A DNA stretch of 64,000 bases from the NCBI GenBank assembly GCA_019828595.1, contig JAHQRK010000006.1, forward strand, positions 62,001 to 126,000, in the 5' to 3' direction. Position numbers and translations under genes: made by a program. The DNA is from Aphanomyces cochlioides (lineage: Eukaryota > Oomycota > Saprolegniomycetes > Saprolegniales > Verrucalvaceae). Numbering within the stretch: the stretch's first letter is position 1; each line of letters starts with the position of its first letter. The notes below the pieces were generated by a model, which was not told the DNA's origin, searched no databases, and was given only the letters and a program-made list of their open reading frames with translations. Of the stretch, positions 1 through 10,697 are shown piece by piece.

Positions 1-991
1 ATCTGTCTACTTGAAGCTCAATTTCCAGAGAGAAGAACTCATTGACAGTCCATGGATTCGAATGCTTCGGCCCACACCCAAATACTGGTCAAGAAGTAAT
101 CTCGATTTGTCATCTGTTGAATTCCACTGATTGGCAATCACAATTTCCTCCTTGTCGCCTACAATGCGCACGACATCTTCATCCGTTTCAAGTGGATCTA
201 AGTAATCTGGATAATTAAGCAAAATCTTGCCCTCCATTGTTTGTCAAAGTCGTTGAGTACCGGCTGAACCAGCATTTCTTCGCGTCTTGGAGTAAATTGT
301 CAAATACTTCTCTGTCTTGATTCTTGAAGAAGTCATTCTTTAAGACGAAACGATTCATGGATGACTGAAACGATGGAAAAGGAACATCGGAGAGTCCAGA
401 AGGATGAAATTCAAATCTTTGTATCTTTTCCAAAAGTCGTTTTGCACGATTTCTCACAATTTCAATACGCTCATTGTTTAGGTCACAGCACTGTCTCTTG
501 GGGTCTACAGAGGAATGAAAATAGTTGGGACAAGGAAGCACGATTACAGCACCTTGATCATTTACAGCATCTATAGGCTCAGAAGATTGTTGAGTTTGAG
601 AAAGCTGCCCACATTTAACTCTTGATTCATTCACCTCTACAGACGGGACGACCACCAATACGTGACATCTCCCTGTTTAGTTGCGGGTACCTTGACAACC
701 GAAATGTCGGAACAATTTTCGTTGTTGAACCATCGAAGTCCTTCAGTGTACTTAGTCATGTCAGTTGGTGCTTTATTGAACTCAAACTGTTCGTCCTCAT
801 CCTGCAGCAGTCCGTTGACCAGGTACAGATCCATGTATTTAGCGAGGGAGTGATACCCGTTCTCTTCCCTAATCATGCGCTTGACATCCCCGACATACTC
901 AGCCGCAGGAATATTCACAAGGATATCTGTTGAAAGAAATACAGATGCTACAATACCCGTGGTCGAGATGACAGAACTATTTACCGTTCAT
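1..991 (-). pseudogene. Crinkler (CRN)-like effector gene, broken, runs off the left edge
   Basis: The N-terminal part (positions 926 down to about 640) looks like the ubiquitin-like LFLAK-type domain of oomycete Crinkler proteins: a VGDVKRMIREEN stretch followed by MDLYLVNG, where CRNs have LQLFLAK. It is followed by the hydrophobic LVVVP motif that ends the CRN header. A start ATG at 989-991, a 7-nt first exon (985-991) and a 58-nt intron (927-984, GTAAAT...CAACAG) join in frame. The reading frame breaks at about 650-660, exactly at the LVVVP motif, and again at about 230-250, so three open segments in two or more frames make up the gene. CRNs are host-targeted proteins with modular C-termini; the C-terminal part here (positions 7-600) resembles nothing I recognise. 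The breaks could be real decay or sequencing errors. It shares a 60-bp divergent upstream region with the next gene. Confidence 0.55.
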
Positions 992-1051
992 GTCATAAAG
1001 TTATTTTTGTGAAGTAACGGATTACATCAATTGCATTTATTTAGTTGCAGC

Positions 1052-4000
1052 ATGCTGCGATGCATAGCCATTGTTGGTGTGCTGGCCAACAGTCTACATG
1101 GGGCCTATGTCATAGTTCCTCCACAAAGGAATCCCAACTTCGCGTGTTGTGGTGGATGTTCCTCAGGAGTGCGTGCGGACGCCTCCAATCTTCCCCTCGG
1201 TGCGATCCATATGCTCTGGGATACAAGTGTCAAAGTTTCTCCAAGCAATCATTGCACTGCAACGTTTCCTTACGATCCTACGAAAGGCGAGGTAATTCCA
1301 AATCAAGGTACCAATGTAAGCTGGGCTCAGTTACCAGGTGCAAGAAGGGTTCGCAGTGGCAAGCTCATAGGCTCAGTCTTTCCCCTCGATCATGACGCTG
1401 ACCAACTGTGTTGTATGAACGGTGGTCTTTGCGCTTTATCTAGCGACGACGCCTCAGGAAAGTAAGTCTTTTCTACTTTATCCAAAGTGTCTTGTCGGTA
1501 GGTGCAATTGTGTCGAGCAATGGGGTTACCAAGGAGACAATTGTCAGCTTTCAGGTATTAAATGTCTCGTTGTTTGGCCATAATGAACTTCTGCGTAGCT
1601 TATGATGTGGCAAGGTCAAACAATAGCGTAGGTAGAAATACTTTGAATTACCACAACGCATATTGTAGAAACTTTACCCGCCTTCAGTGGACTTCAATAT
1701 ATCGACTATTGCTCTGCCAAACTTGCGCCAAGCTTTGGAATCCTTTCCTATCGCAAAGTCCCTACTCCAGTCAAACTATCGATCCCTTGCCCGTCTAACT
1801 CTCATCCAGGACTCTCTTGCAATCCACAGCATCGAGTGGATCCTTGGATCCAGCATTAGTCGAATACCGTTTGGTTGCATTTCCTCCAGCAGCCCTTGGC
1901 GTAGCGGCAGCATTGGCTTTCTGTTGCTTGTCCGTTTCAATCGTCTTCATCAAATGCTGCATGACAACTCGTATCTACTCGTTGAGCGAAAAGTTCTTCA
2001 CTGGTTTTGCCATGCTCCTCTTTGCAGCAACTTCGAGTACTTGCCCGATGTTTGCGTTCGTTGTCTAACAGCAGAATGACTAGTCGCCAGTCTCAGTATG
2101 TCATTCACGCAGTGGAAACTTCTTCATCGGCAGTCAACCAATTTAGCGTCCCTACTGGGTCAATATTTGCCAAATGACTTTGCAAGGTTTCACAAGACCG
2201 TACGAACCGAATGAGTTTCACATCTCAGGCGTGTAAATAGCTGACAACACCACTTCTAAAAGTACTCAATATCTCCATTCCACAGTTTCAACAGCAAGTT
2301 TCAAGTCAAATGCTGCTGTACGAGCAGCTCAATCAAACAGGTCAGTTCTCGTATCGCTTGGACTCTAATTTGGTCCAGACATGCCAAGTTTGTTCTTGAA
2401 AGCACTAGAACCACTGCAATCGGTGGCAAACCTGTTTCCTATCGCCACAGATTGTGCAAATGTGACGATCCTCCGCACGTCGACGAGTGTAATGACGGTC
2501 GGAGCATCGAAAGGATGCTTTCAATGCCCCAAGTGCCTTGGTATTGCTGATAGCATCTACTTGGTTCGGCTGGATTGGCTTCGAGGGGTTCAGAATATTC
2601 ACTTCATCCTGTACCAGAGCCACGCGAACCTGCTTCACTTCTCAACTCTTGTACTCGAGCCAGTTCTCGAGGCATTTTACAACCAGCTCAATCAAACACG
2701 GTCCGACTTTGAAATGCAAAACACTCGCCTCAGTACATCGCTTGCGACATTGGTTTGACTATCCTCCGTCACTCCAATCTCAAAATACTCATTGTAGACT
2801 ACAGAGTTCACATTGCTCATGGATTATGGTCTTCTTGCCACGAGTGTTGGGGGAATTTTAACCGCCTTGGTGTCGTTGATCGCTGCAGTTGTTGGTTTCA
2901 AATACAAGGCAGGATTCACGGCCAAAATGTCGTCGTTCTTGGCGCAAATTACCGTCATGCTTGGTAAATCTACAAGATGTCACGCCTGCTCACAATTGTT
3001 CAGGATTCATGATTACAGGTGTTGCGTGGACTTTAGCCTTTTGTGGACGAGATGGCATTTCTTTCTTGCAAGCTTTCGACGCAAACAGCTCCGTCATTTT
3101 AACAAACACGGACTCAGCACAAGGTTCTCCTCCTTCTCCTCCTAAGTAACGCTGTGACTTAGATGTTTGGAATATTCTGCATGACAATTCGATCGTCATG
3201 AATCATTCTCTCGCTGAGGTATCGCGACACGGCAGTTTTCATCGTCTAAATGCTGTGGGATAGCTTTTCAACTTTGCCGACATTGTCAAAGTCCCTCCGT
3301 TGGCAACACCGGATGATGGCATGAACCCACCAGCACGCTACAATATGACATCGCTCTTCCTCTTTCGAGCATTGATCGACTTGCAGCTGCTCTTTGATCC
3401 TGGAAACCCGACAGTCTTGACCACACTCTTTTCGTGGGATGAAACGATTGTCTTGTCCAACTACAACTTTCTCTCTATGCTTGTATTAGGCAACCAAACA
3501 ACACCTTCCCCATACCAAGCATCGTCCACCGCTGTCAATCTCCTCCACAACCTAACTTCGTTGGATCCTTTCCTGAAATCATCGATGGATGTTTTGCTGA
3601 CCGTCTACAATACCTCGTGGCCTTCGCTATCCACATCGGATAGCATTGCGCAGAACCTGCTCATTGCCAATCAATGGATGGTTTCTGCAACTTATGAAGC
3701 TCGGAGACGGCAATTGCTAGACTACGTTCAAGATGTCCATCAAAAGATAGCGAGCACACGGCCAGTGTTGGATGCAATCCGTGCAAACACATCAGTGCTT
3801 GAGACGCTTGAGTACAATCTCAAGGACGAGATGGAATTCTACACAAGTCAAGCCCAACAACTCAAGCTAGCTGACTGTGGTCTCAATGGCAATTGCGGTA
3901 CGAGAAATGTCGTGACACCCAGCAAAAATCTATTTTAGGCTGGTTTCGCGGTCTTTGGAACGCGATGGCGATTGAGCTGCAAGAGCTGACGGAGACTGCG

Positions 4001-4126
4001 GATTTGATCACCGTGTGCTTTGGGATTGCGACAGCATCCCTCATATTGTGTGCCATCTTTGCATCGTGCTTTGCAACGCGGATCCAGAAGCCAAAAGTCA
4101 AAACTTACGTCTTCATTGAAAAGTGA
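1052..4126 (+). CDS. Prominin-like pentaspan membrane protein, 14 exons, 853 aa
   Basis: Hand splicing gives exons 1052-1461, 1502-1554, 1599-1627, 1669-1792, 1830-2062, 2097-2147, 2187-2232, 2263-2340, 2379-2752, 2798-2963, 3004-3123, 3163-3218, 3264-3897 and 3939-4126. Introns are 30-45 nt, GT...AG, and the 2,562 coding bases stay in one frame. The protein starts with a signal peptide (MLRCIAIVGVLANSLHG). An EGF-like Cys cluster follows at residues ~121-154 (CCMNGGLC...CNC...GYQGDNC). Five hydrophobic spans lie at ~224-248, 261-285, 477-500, 511-535 and 814-836. They separate two large external loops with several N-x-S/T sites, two short internal loops and an 18-residue tail. Length and topology match prominin (about 865 aa, five spans, two big ectodomain loops); I saw no diagnostic prominin sequence motif, and Tweety-type proteins are an alternative. 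Some splice sites are weak (GTCCCT, GTTCTC). Exon 9 is the least certain, especially around 2470-2600, where an extra intron could hide. Confidence 0.6.
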
Positions 4127-4132
4127 AACGAT

Positions 4133-4702
4133 CTACTCTTGAGCCAAACTTGACCGGACAGCCATGAGAGCGAACCCGAGGAGATTCAATCCGGGCCACT
4201 TGTCCGGGATCACGACGTCAGGGCTTTCAGAAGACAGTCCAGTTGCCCAGAGTTTGTCGGTTGGCGTTGCGTCCACGAGTACTTTGGACCCCGTGGCAAG
4301 AAGCAATGCCTTCAAATGGGCGTTTGCTGGCTCGCTAAACTTGGCGCGGTTGCCAGTTTCCACAATTGTCGACCGATGGGCAGTCCATAATTCCGCGTTG
4401 AATCCTTGAGCTTGTCTCCCCAACGCCTTGGCTTCATTCGGGTCGTTCGTTTCAACGATTCGATCGCCAATGACGGAGTCGCCGAATAGATATGCCTTCT
4501 GTGCCATCATGTAGTGTTCGGCTGTGGCGTATCGCTTTCCATCAACCACAAAAGGTGCAGGGAATGCCTGGCTGAGGAAATTGGACTCGACATCAGCACC
4601 AGTTGCCGCAATTGGGTTTTGGCCAAAGAAGACATGAAAGTCAAAGCTGTGGCCCTCATGTATGGCTTGGACGAGGTCCGCTTGCGTTGTTGGCAGGGTC
4701 AT
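4133..4702 (-). CDS. NADAR-domain protein (YbiA-like), copy A
   Basis: The 189-residue protein has the NADAR signature throughout: an aromatic cluster FHVFFGQNP, the NFLSQAFPAPFVVDG segment, the TAEHYMMAQKA helix with the conserved glutamate, and the C-terminal GLNLLGFALMAVR. NADAR proteins are N-glycosidases or ADP-ribose-processing enzymes; members act on riboflavin-pathway intermediates (YbiA/COG3236) or remove ADP-ribose from nucleic acid in DarT-linked systems. No DarT-like gene is visible here. The start at 4702 (MTLPTTQADL) is chosen because it aligns with the start of the neighbouring copy (MALPTSREEL). The frame is open to an upstream ATG at about 4807, which would add 35 unrelated residues. 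It is single exon, no signal peptide is seen, and the protein is probably cytosolic or nuclear. Its stop codon lies 6 bp from the end of the convergent pentaspan gene. Confidence 0.82.
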   Translation of the reverse strand: MTLPTTQADLVQAIHEGHSFDFHVFFGQNPIAATGADVESNFLSQAFPAPFVVDGKRYATAEHYMMAQKAYLFGDSVIGDRIVETNDPNEAKALGRQAQGFNAELWTAHRSTIVETGNRAKFSEPANAHLKALLLATGSKVLVDATPTDKLWATGLSSESPDVVIPDKWPGLNLLGFALMAVRSSLAQE

Positions 4703-4882
4703 CTCAGTGGAATTTTGTGCAATGAGCAACCACATGCACCTGTCACGACAGAAATGGACCAATCGCATCCACAGCAATGGAACGACAGCATGTTCGTCCA
4801 AGAACATGCCAAGGCCTCAAGATAATTTAGGTCGACAGTGTGTTGCGTAAGTTATAATCAAAGGGAAGGCACAAGCTAGTGT

Positions 4883-5449
4883 CTACTCTCCCTCCTTCTC
4901 TTTTAGGGCATCTCGGGCGATCATGAGGGCAAAGCCAAGGAGGTTCAGTCCTCGCCAGTTGTGCGGTTCTTCCGCTTTCGGATTCTTTGCACCGTACCCA
5001 ATGCCCCAAATGGTATCGCGTGGACTTGCTTCGACAAGGACATGCTTCTTCGTGCCGAGCAAAAAGGCCTTCATGGCTGGATTCTGGTCGAATTTAGCGA
5101 TGCTCGCCCGCACTACAATGTCAAAACGGTGTTTCCGCCAGATCGATTCATCAAAGTTCTGAACGCTTCGACCCAAGGCTTTCGCAGTCGCTGGGTTGGG
5201 AGATGCAAGGATCTCTTCCAGCATGTCATCGTCCTTGAAAAGCCGAGCCTTCTCAGCCATCATGAAATGCTCAGCAGTCGGGTAATGCACTCCGTCCACC
5301 GTGAAGGGTGCATCGAACCACTGACTGAAGCACGACTTGGTCACCTCGCCATCGGTCGGCGGTTTGTGGCCATAAAAGCACAGATAAGAAAACTTTTCGC
5401 CGCGGTCCACGGCAGCGCGAAGCTCTTCTCGGGATGTCGGAAGTGCCAT
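4883..5449 (-). CDS. NADAR-domain protein (YbiA-like), copy B
   Basis: This 188-residue paralogue of the neighbouring NADAR gene has the same domain order: YLCFYGHKPP, CFSQWFDAPFTVDG, TAEHFMMAEKARLF with the conserved glutamate, and GLNLLGFALMIAR. The C-terminus is charged (KEKEGE). The two genes lie head to tail on the minus strand with a 180-bp gap and differ at many positions, so this is an old tandem duplication and not a recent copy. Substrate cannot be assigned; family members cleave N-glycosidic bonds in ADP-ribose-type or riboflavin-precursor substrates. It is single exon. The gap 4703-4882 holds no other gene that I can support. Confidence 0.85.
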   Translation of the reverse strand: MALPTSREELRAAVDRGEKFSYLCFYGHKPPTDGEVTKSCFSQWFDAPFTVDGVHYPTAEHFMMAEKARLFKDDDMLEEILASPNPATAKALGRSVQNFDESIWRKHRFDIVVRASIAKFDQNPAMKAFLLGTKKHVLVEASPRDTIWGIGYGAKNPKAEEPHNWRGLNLLGFALMIARDALKEKEGE

Positions 5450-5639
5450 GCCAATTCAAATTTGGACACTTTGTCGCAATGACAGACACTACCTAGCTTG
5501 TGAATGTTGGTTGGTGAACGATGGTTGGGAGGTTGTTAATGATGGTCGTGATGTCTCAGCGCCACAACGATCCCCCCCCCGACGCCCCAGAGCTTCTACA
5601 CGAAAGCTATGTTCATTGATACACGATGATCGTCTATGT
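5450..5639. other. Short intergenic region with a poly-C run
   Basis: This is unique sequence between the NADAR gene start and the outermost 3' end of the gene array. It has an uninterrupted run of ten C residues at about 5571-5580 and a stretch of short GATGGT/GTTGGTTGG-like words. No gene is seen. Confidence 0.5.
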
Positions 5640-7457
5640 CTATGCGGTGAGTTTCGTACGCTGATTCTTGTTTCCTTGAATATGCGTGGAGGTGGGATGG
5701 ACAGCTTTTTCCTGCTGGGCAGTCGTTGTCGTGGGGTCCTTGGTTGTATGATCTTGCTTGGAAGGAGTCTGCGTTTTGTAAGGTTTGGTGGTGGTTTGAG
5801 CTCTTTGATGTTTTGCCTATGGGGTCTTTTGCAGCGTGGCAGTCGCTTGCTTGGTTTGCTTCTTTGGAAGAGGCTCTGTCCAGTCGATCAAGATGGACAT
5901 CATGTCACCGATCTCTTGACGGAACTCCTTCTTCTCTTGGAAGTTGGTGCGTCGAGACTTGACGGTCTCAAATCCGCTCAAATCTTCGCTCGCGTCGACA
6001 GCCTGATTGGAGACGACGACGACATTGCCCACTTTGTGATCCAACTCGGCATGGAGTTGGACGGTGGAGCTGCGAGGACGGACGGGAGCTGGGACATACT
6101 CGTATGGCTCGAGGAGGATTTCCATGATGGCACGCTTTTCACGTTTCTGGGCATCCGTGAGAGATCGACGACGGTGGAGAGGTTTGGCTGGTTTCACGAC
6201 AGACGACTTGGTGGGAGCTTTGACCTTGGAGGCGGTATTCTTCTTGGCGACAGGTGTGGAGTGAGGGAAGGTCTTTTGAGCAGGTGTCTTTTGCTTTGGG
6301 GTGAATGAAGTGGGTTTGGCACCATGCTTCTTGTTCTTTGTCATATCGTGTGGCTTCTTGTTGCGAGGCTTCCAGTCTTTGCCAGTGTCGCCAATGAGGA
6401 TGTTGAGGATTTGTTGCATCTCGACTTGTTGAGCTGGCGTCAAAGTCATCTTGGGAACCGGACGGGAAGTAGCAGCAGATGATGTTTGGGGACGAGGGCT
6501 ATGAGTGGTGGCTTTCTGAGTCTTTTGCCTTGGCTTGGCCGAAGTTGGTCGAGTGGATGGGTTTTGGTTAGGTTGCTTGGTATGAGGTTTCACAGTCTTG
6601 TTGCGAGGCTTCCAGTCTTTGCCAGCATCATCAATCAAGATGTTGAGAATTTGCTGCATCTCGAGTTGTTGATCTGGAGACAGGGATAGCTTGGAGTGGG
6701 TTTGGGCCTTCTTCTGGGTCACAGGAGGGGACTGGGTCGTCGCTGTCTTGGCTGGAGTGTTTTGCTTTGTCTTGGCAGAACCAGGTCGTGTGGTTGGCTT
6801 TTGGTTGGTTTGAGGCTTCTTGGCAGGAGGTGTCCAGTCTTCGTCAATCAAGATGTGGAGGATTTCTTTTTGTTCTTGGAGTTGAGCTGGAGACATCGAG
6901 ACCTTGCGAGTTAGAGCTGTCTTCGGGACTTGTTGAACTGGAGTTGTCGACTTTTGACTGGCCTTGGACGCTTTGGCATCTTGAGGCTTTGGAGCTTGGG
7001 CCTTTGGCGTCTTTTGGGCTTGCTTGGGAGTTGGCTGAGGTTGCTTGTTGGTCTTGTCGTTCCAATCCTCATCGATCAAGATGTTGAGGATTTGCTGCAT
7101 CTCGAGTTGCTGGGCTGGGGTCATGGATTTCGTCTTGGTTGGTTGTTGGACGGGTGCAGCCTTGGACGTTTGGTTTTGTTTTGGTGTTTCGGTCTGTTTG
7201 GTTGGTCCGACAGCTTTGGTTGGAGCCGTGGCATTCTTTTGTTGTTTTGATTGATGTTGTTTGTTGTCTTGTGTCTTGGCATGTTTTTGATCTTGCTTGG
7301 TGGTTTGTTGAGGCGTCACTGGCTTGACTTGAGTTTTGTGTTGTTGAGCCGAGTGCGGGTTGGCTTTTTTCTGTTCTTGTGTCTGTGTCGTCTGCTGTGG
7401 CGCAGACGTTGGTTTGGCCGGTGAGGCGGTGGACGTCAAACCGAGAAAGGAAAGCAT
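5640..7457 (-). pseudogene. Array gene copy 1 (outermost 3' copy), truncated by in-frame TAG
   Basis: The ORF runs 546 residues from 7457 to a TAG at 5817-5819. The same frame continues after this stop as a recognisable, diverged C-terminus to a second TAG at 5640-5642. That tail keeps the family pattern (a QTPSK segment, TAQQ, then THIQxNKNQRxKLT before the stop). A single nonsense codon, not a frameshift, therefore shortens this copy. From residue 535 on the sequence differs strongly from copies 2-12, with a sharp switch at about 5850; upstream of that it is nearly identical, apart from Lys for Asn at residue 31 and a few silent changes. All six helical motifs are retained, so the 546-residue product could still be functional. 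Confidence 0.75.
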
Positions 7458-8130
7458 GGTGGAGGGGATTGCAAATTGGAATGTGTCTTGGTGAGATAGC
7501 TCTCTCGATGGCAGATCTTTTGATTGGAGTGGCTCATGTTGCAGGGCCAGCCAAGTGATAATCCTAACGGCATATCATAAGATTGTATCCATGATACAAT
7601 CGGTTTCAAGACTGTATTGGGCGTTGACATCGATGTCTCTACCATCGTCCGTGAACTCACCTCTCGATGAATCACTCCAAGGATTGAAGGTGCAATATAT
7701 TGCACGCAGCAGTGTTCGATGCCTGAGGGTAAATGCGATGTTCGTTCAGGAAATGCTATTCTTGTGCTACCCCGGCAGGATGAATGAATTCTTCATTGGA
7801 TCGGCTATGTGACTCAGGAGGTGTATCCTCTCTGCTATGAATTGAGAGATCGCTTAACAACTTTGATGATCATCAGACAATTGAATATTGATAGCGGCGA
7901 ACTCGTCTGGCGGAAGTATGAGAAACATATGAGGATTATCATCGTGGGAGATTTTCCTTCCATTTGAGTATGGAGCAAACATTGTGAAGTTGTTCTAGGA
8001 CGCTGGAGGCGACCCAACAGGTATGTCACTCTTAGTTGGTATTACATTTGAATGTGGCGATTGCAGGGTAGACGAAATCTACGCAGTTGTGAATATACTC
8101 TAGTCCGAGTGATAGAATGATATGCTACGT
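7458..8130. repeat. Array spacer with three perfect inverted repeats (first of 11)
   Basis: This 673-bp spacer recurs between every pair of array genes (next ones at 10025-10697, 12591-13263, 15156-15828, 17724-18396 and so on to 33125-33797). No coding sequence is supportable; short ORFs on both strands simply recur with it. It contains a hairpin ATTGTATC-CAT-GATACAAT (7582-7600), a perfect 14-bp palindrome TGCAATATATTGCA (7691-7704) and a 12-bp palindrome TGATGATCATCA (7864-7875). All three lie between the 3' end of one gene and the start of the next, so they could be promoter elements, terminators or recombination hot spots. Confidence 0.75.
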
Positions 8131-10024
8131 CTAAGTGGTGAGCTTAGCGCGTTGGTTCTTGTTTGCTTGGATGTGAGTCGTCGCAGGAGGAGCTTTTTGC
8201 TGTTGGGCTGTCTGTGACTTTGGAGCCTTCTTTGGAGTTTGAGGTTTGGCAGCTTCCTGTGTGGTCTTGTTCTGTGTCTTGGGAGTGTCTTGAGGTTTCG
8301 ATGGTGTTTGAGGCTTCGAGACAGGTTGGGTCTTGGCTTGAGCCGCTGATTTTGTGGGTGTTTGGGTCTTGGTTGGGGTTGGAGCCTTTTGTGGAGTCTT
8401 CTTCTTTGGCGTCTGCTTGGCTTGCTTCTTTGGAAGAGGCTCCGTCCAGTCGATCAAGATGGACATCATGTCACCGATCTCTTGACGGAACTCCTTCTTC
8501 TCTTGGAAGTTGGTGCGTCGAGACTTGACGGTCTCAAATCCGCTCAAATCTTCGCTCGCGTCGACAGCCTGATTGGAGACGACGACGACATTGCCCACTT
8601 TGTGATCCAACTCGGCATGGAGTTGGACGGTGGAGCTGCGAGGACGGACGGGAGCTGGGACATACTCGTATGGCTCGAGGAGGATTTCCATGATGGCACG
8701 CTTTTCACGTTTCTGGGCATCCGTGAGAGATCGACGACGGTGGAGAGGTTTGGCTGGTTTCACGACAGACGACTTGGTGGGAGCTTTGACCTTGGAGGCG
8801 GTATTCTTCTTGGCGACAGGTGTGGAGTGAGGGAAGGTCTTTTGAGCAGGTGTCTTTTGCTTTGGGGTGAATGAAGTGGGTTTGGCACCATGCTTCTTGT
8901 TCTTTGTCATATCGTGTGGCTTCTTGTTGCGAGGCTTCCAGTCTTTGCCAGTGTCGCCAATGAGGATGTTGAGGATTTGTTGCATCTCGACTTGTTGAGC
9001 TGGCGTCAAAGTCATCTTGGGAACCGGACGGGAAGTAGCAGCAGATGATGTTTGGGGACGAGGGCTATGAGTGGTGGCTTTCTGAGTCTTTTGCCTTGGC
9101 TTGGCCGAAGTTGGTCGAGTGGATGGGTTTTGGTTAGGTTGCTTGGTATGAGGTTTCACAGTCTTGTTGCGAGGCTTCCAGTCTTTGCCAGCATCATCAA
9201 TCAAGATGTTGAGAATTTGCTGCATCTCGAGTTGTTGATCTGGAGACAGGGATAGCTTGGAGTGGGTTTGGGCCTTCTTCTGGGTCACAGGAGGGGACTG
9301 GGTCGTCGCTGTCTTGGCTGGAGTGTTTTGCTTTGTCTTGGCAGAACCAGGTCGTGTGGTTGGCTTTTGGTTGGTTTGAGGCTTCTTGGCAGGAGGTGTC
9401 CAGTCTTCGTCAAATCAAGATGTGGAGGATTTCTTTTTGTTCTTGGAGTTGAGCTGGAGACATCGAGACCTTGCGAGTTAGAGCTGTCTTCGGGACTTGT
9501 TGAACTGGAGTTGTCGACTTTTGACTGGCCTTGGACGCTTTGGCATCTTGAGGCTTTGGAGCTTGGGCCTTTGGCGTCTTTTGGGCTTGCTTGGGAGTTG
9601 GCTGAGGTTGCTTGTTGGTCTTGTCGTTCCAATCCTCATCGATCAAGATGTTGAGGATTTGCTGCATCTCGAGTTGCTGGGCTGGGGTCATGGATTTCGT
9701 CTTGGTTGGTTGTTGGACGGGTGCAGCCTTGGACGTTTGGTTTTGTTTTGGTGTTTCGGTCTGTTTGGTTGGTCCGACAGCTTTGGTTGGAGCCGTGGCA
9801 TTCTTTTGTTGTTTTGATTGATGTTGTTTGTTGTCTTGTGTCTTGGCATGTTTTTGATCTTGCTTGGTGGTTTGTTGAGGCGTCACTGGCTTGACTTGAG
9901 TTTTGTGTTGTTGAGCCGAGTGCGGGTTGGCATTTTTCTGTTCTTGTGTCTGTGTCGTCTGCTGTGGCGCAGACGTTGGTTTGGCCGGTGAGGCGGTGGA
10001 CGTCAAACCGAGAAAGGAAAGCAT
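8131..10024 (-). pseudogene. Array gene copy 2, +1 frameshift
   Basis: The sequence matches the full-length copies except for one extra A at about 9411-9414 (TCAAATCAAG for TCAATCAAG). This breaks the frame just after the second ILID motif, near residue 203. The copy therefore reads as a 204-residue N-terminal and a 385-residue C-terminal open segment. The insertion extends a short A run, so a sequencing error is as likely as a true mutation. Confidence 0.8.
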
Positions 10025-10697
10025 GGTGGAGGGGATTGCAAATTGGAATGTGTCTTGGTGAGATAGCTCTCTCGATGGCAGATCTTTTGATTGGAGTGGC
10101 TCATGTTGCAGGGCCAGCCAAGTGATAATCCTAACGGCATATCATAAGATTGTATCCATGATACAATCGGTTTCAAGACTGTATTGGGCGTTGACATCGA
10201 TGTCTCTACCATCGTCCGTGAACTCACCTCTCGATGAATCACTCCAAGGATTGAAGGTGCAATATATTGCACGCAGCAGTGTTCGATGCCTGAGGGTAAA
10301 TGCGATGTTCGTTCAGGAAATGCTATTCTTGTGCTACCCCGGCAGGATGAATGAATTCTTCATTGGATCGGCTATGTGACTCAGGAGGTGTATCCTCTCT
10401 GCTATGAATTGAGAGATCGCTTAACAACTTTGATGATCATCAGACAATTGAATATTGATAGCGGCGAACTCGTCTGGCGGAAGTATGAGAAACATATGAG
10501 GATTATCATCGTGGGAGATTTTCCTTCCATTTGAGTATGGAGCAAACATTGTGAAGTTGTTCTAGGACGCTGGAGGCGACCCAACAGGTATGTCACTCTT
10601 AGTTGGTATTACATTTGAATGTGGCGATTGCAGGGTAGACGAAATCTACGCAGTTGTGAATATACTCTAGTCCGAGTGATAGAATGATATGCTACGT

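Noticed and set aside
1840..1860. Apparent 8-bp duplication (GGATCCTTGGATCC) causing a frameshift in the pentaspan gene
   Set aside because: A 37-nt intron at 1793-1829 in the preceding frame gives a continuous protein without any indel, so no mutation is needed.
3140..3150. In-frame TAA in the pentaspan gene
   Set aside because: It falls inside a 39-nt intron (3124-3162), and the exons on both sides join in frame.
7436..7705. An 89-codon minus-strand frame overlapping the start of each array gene
   Set aside because: It is out of frame with the gene, lies mainly in the spacer and shows no domain or independent conservation.
8163..8874. Plus-strand open frames of 121 and 170 codons recurring in each array unit
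   Set aside because: They lie antisense to the 630-residue frame, are rich in Leu/Trp/Gly as expected from the complement of Q/K/P codons, and vary only with the unit itself.
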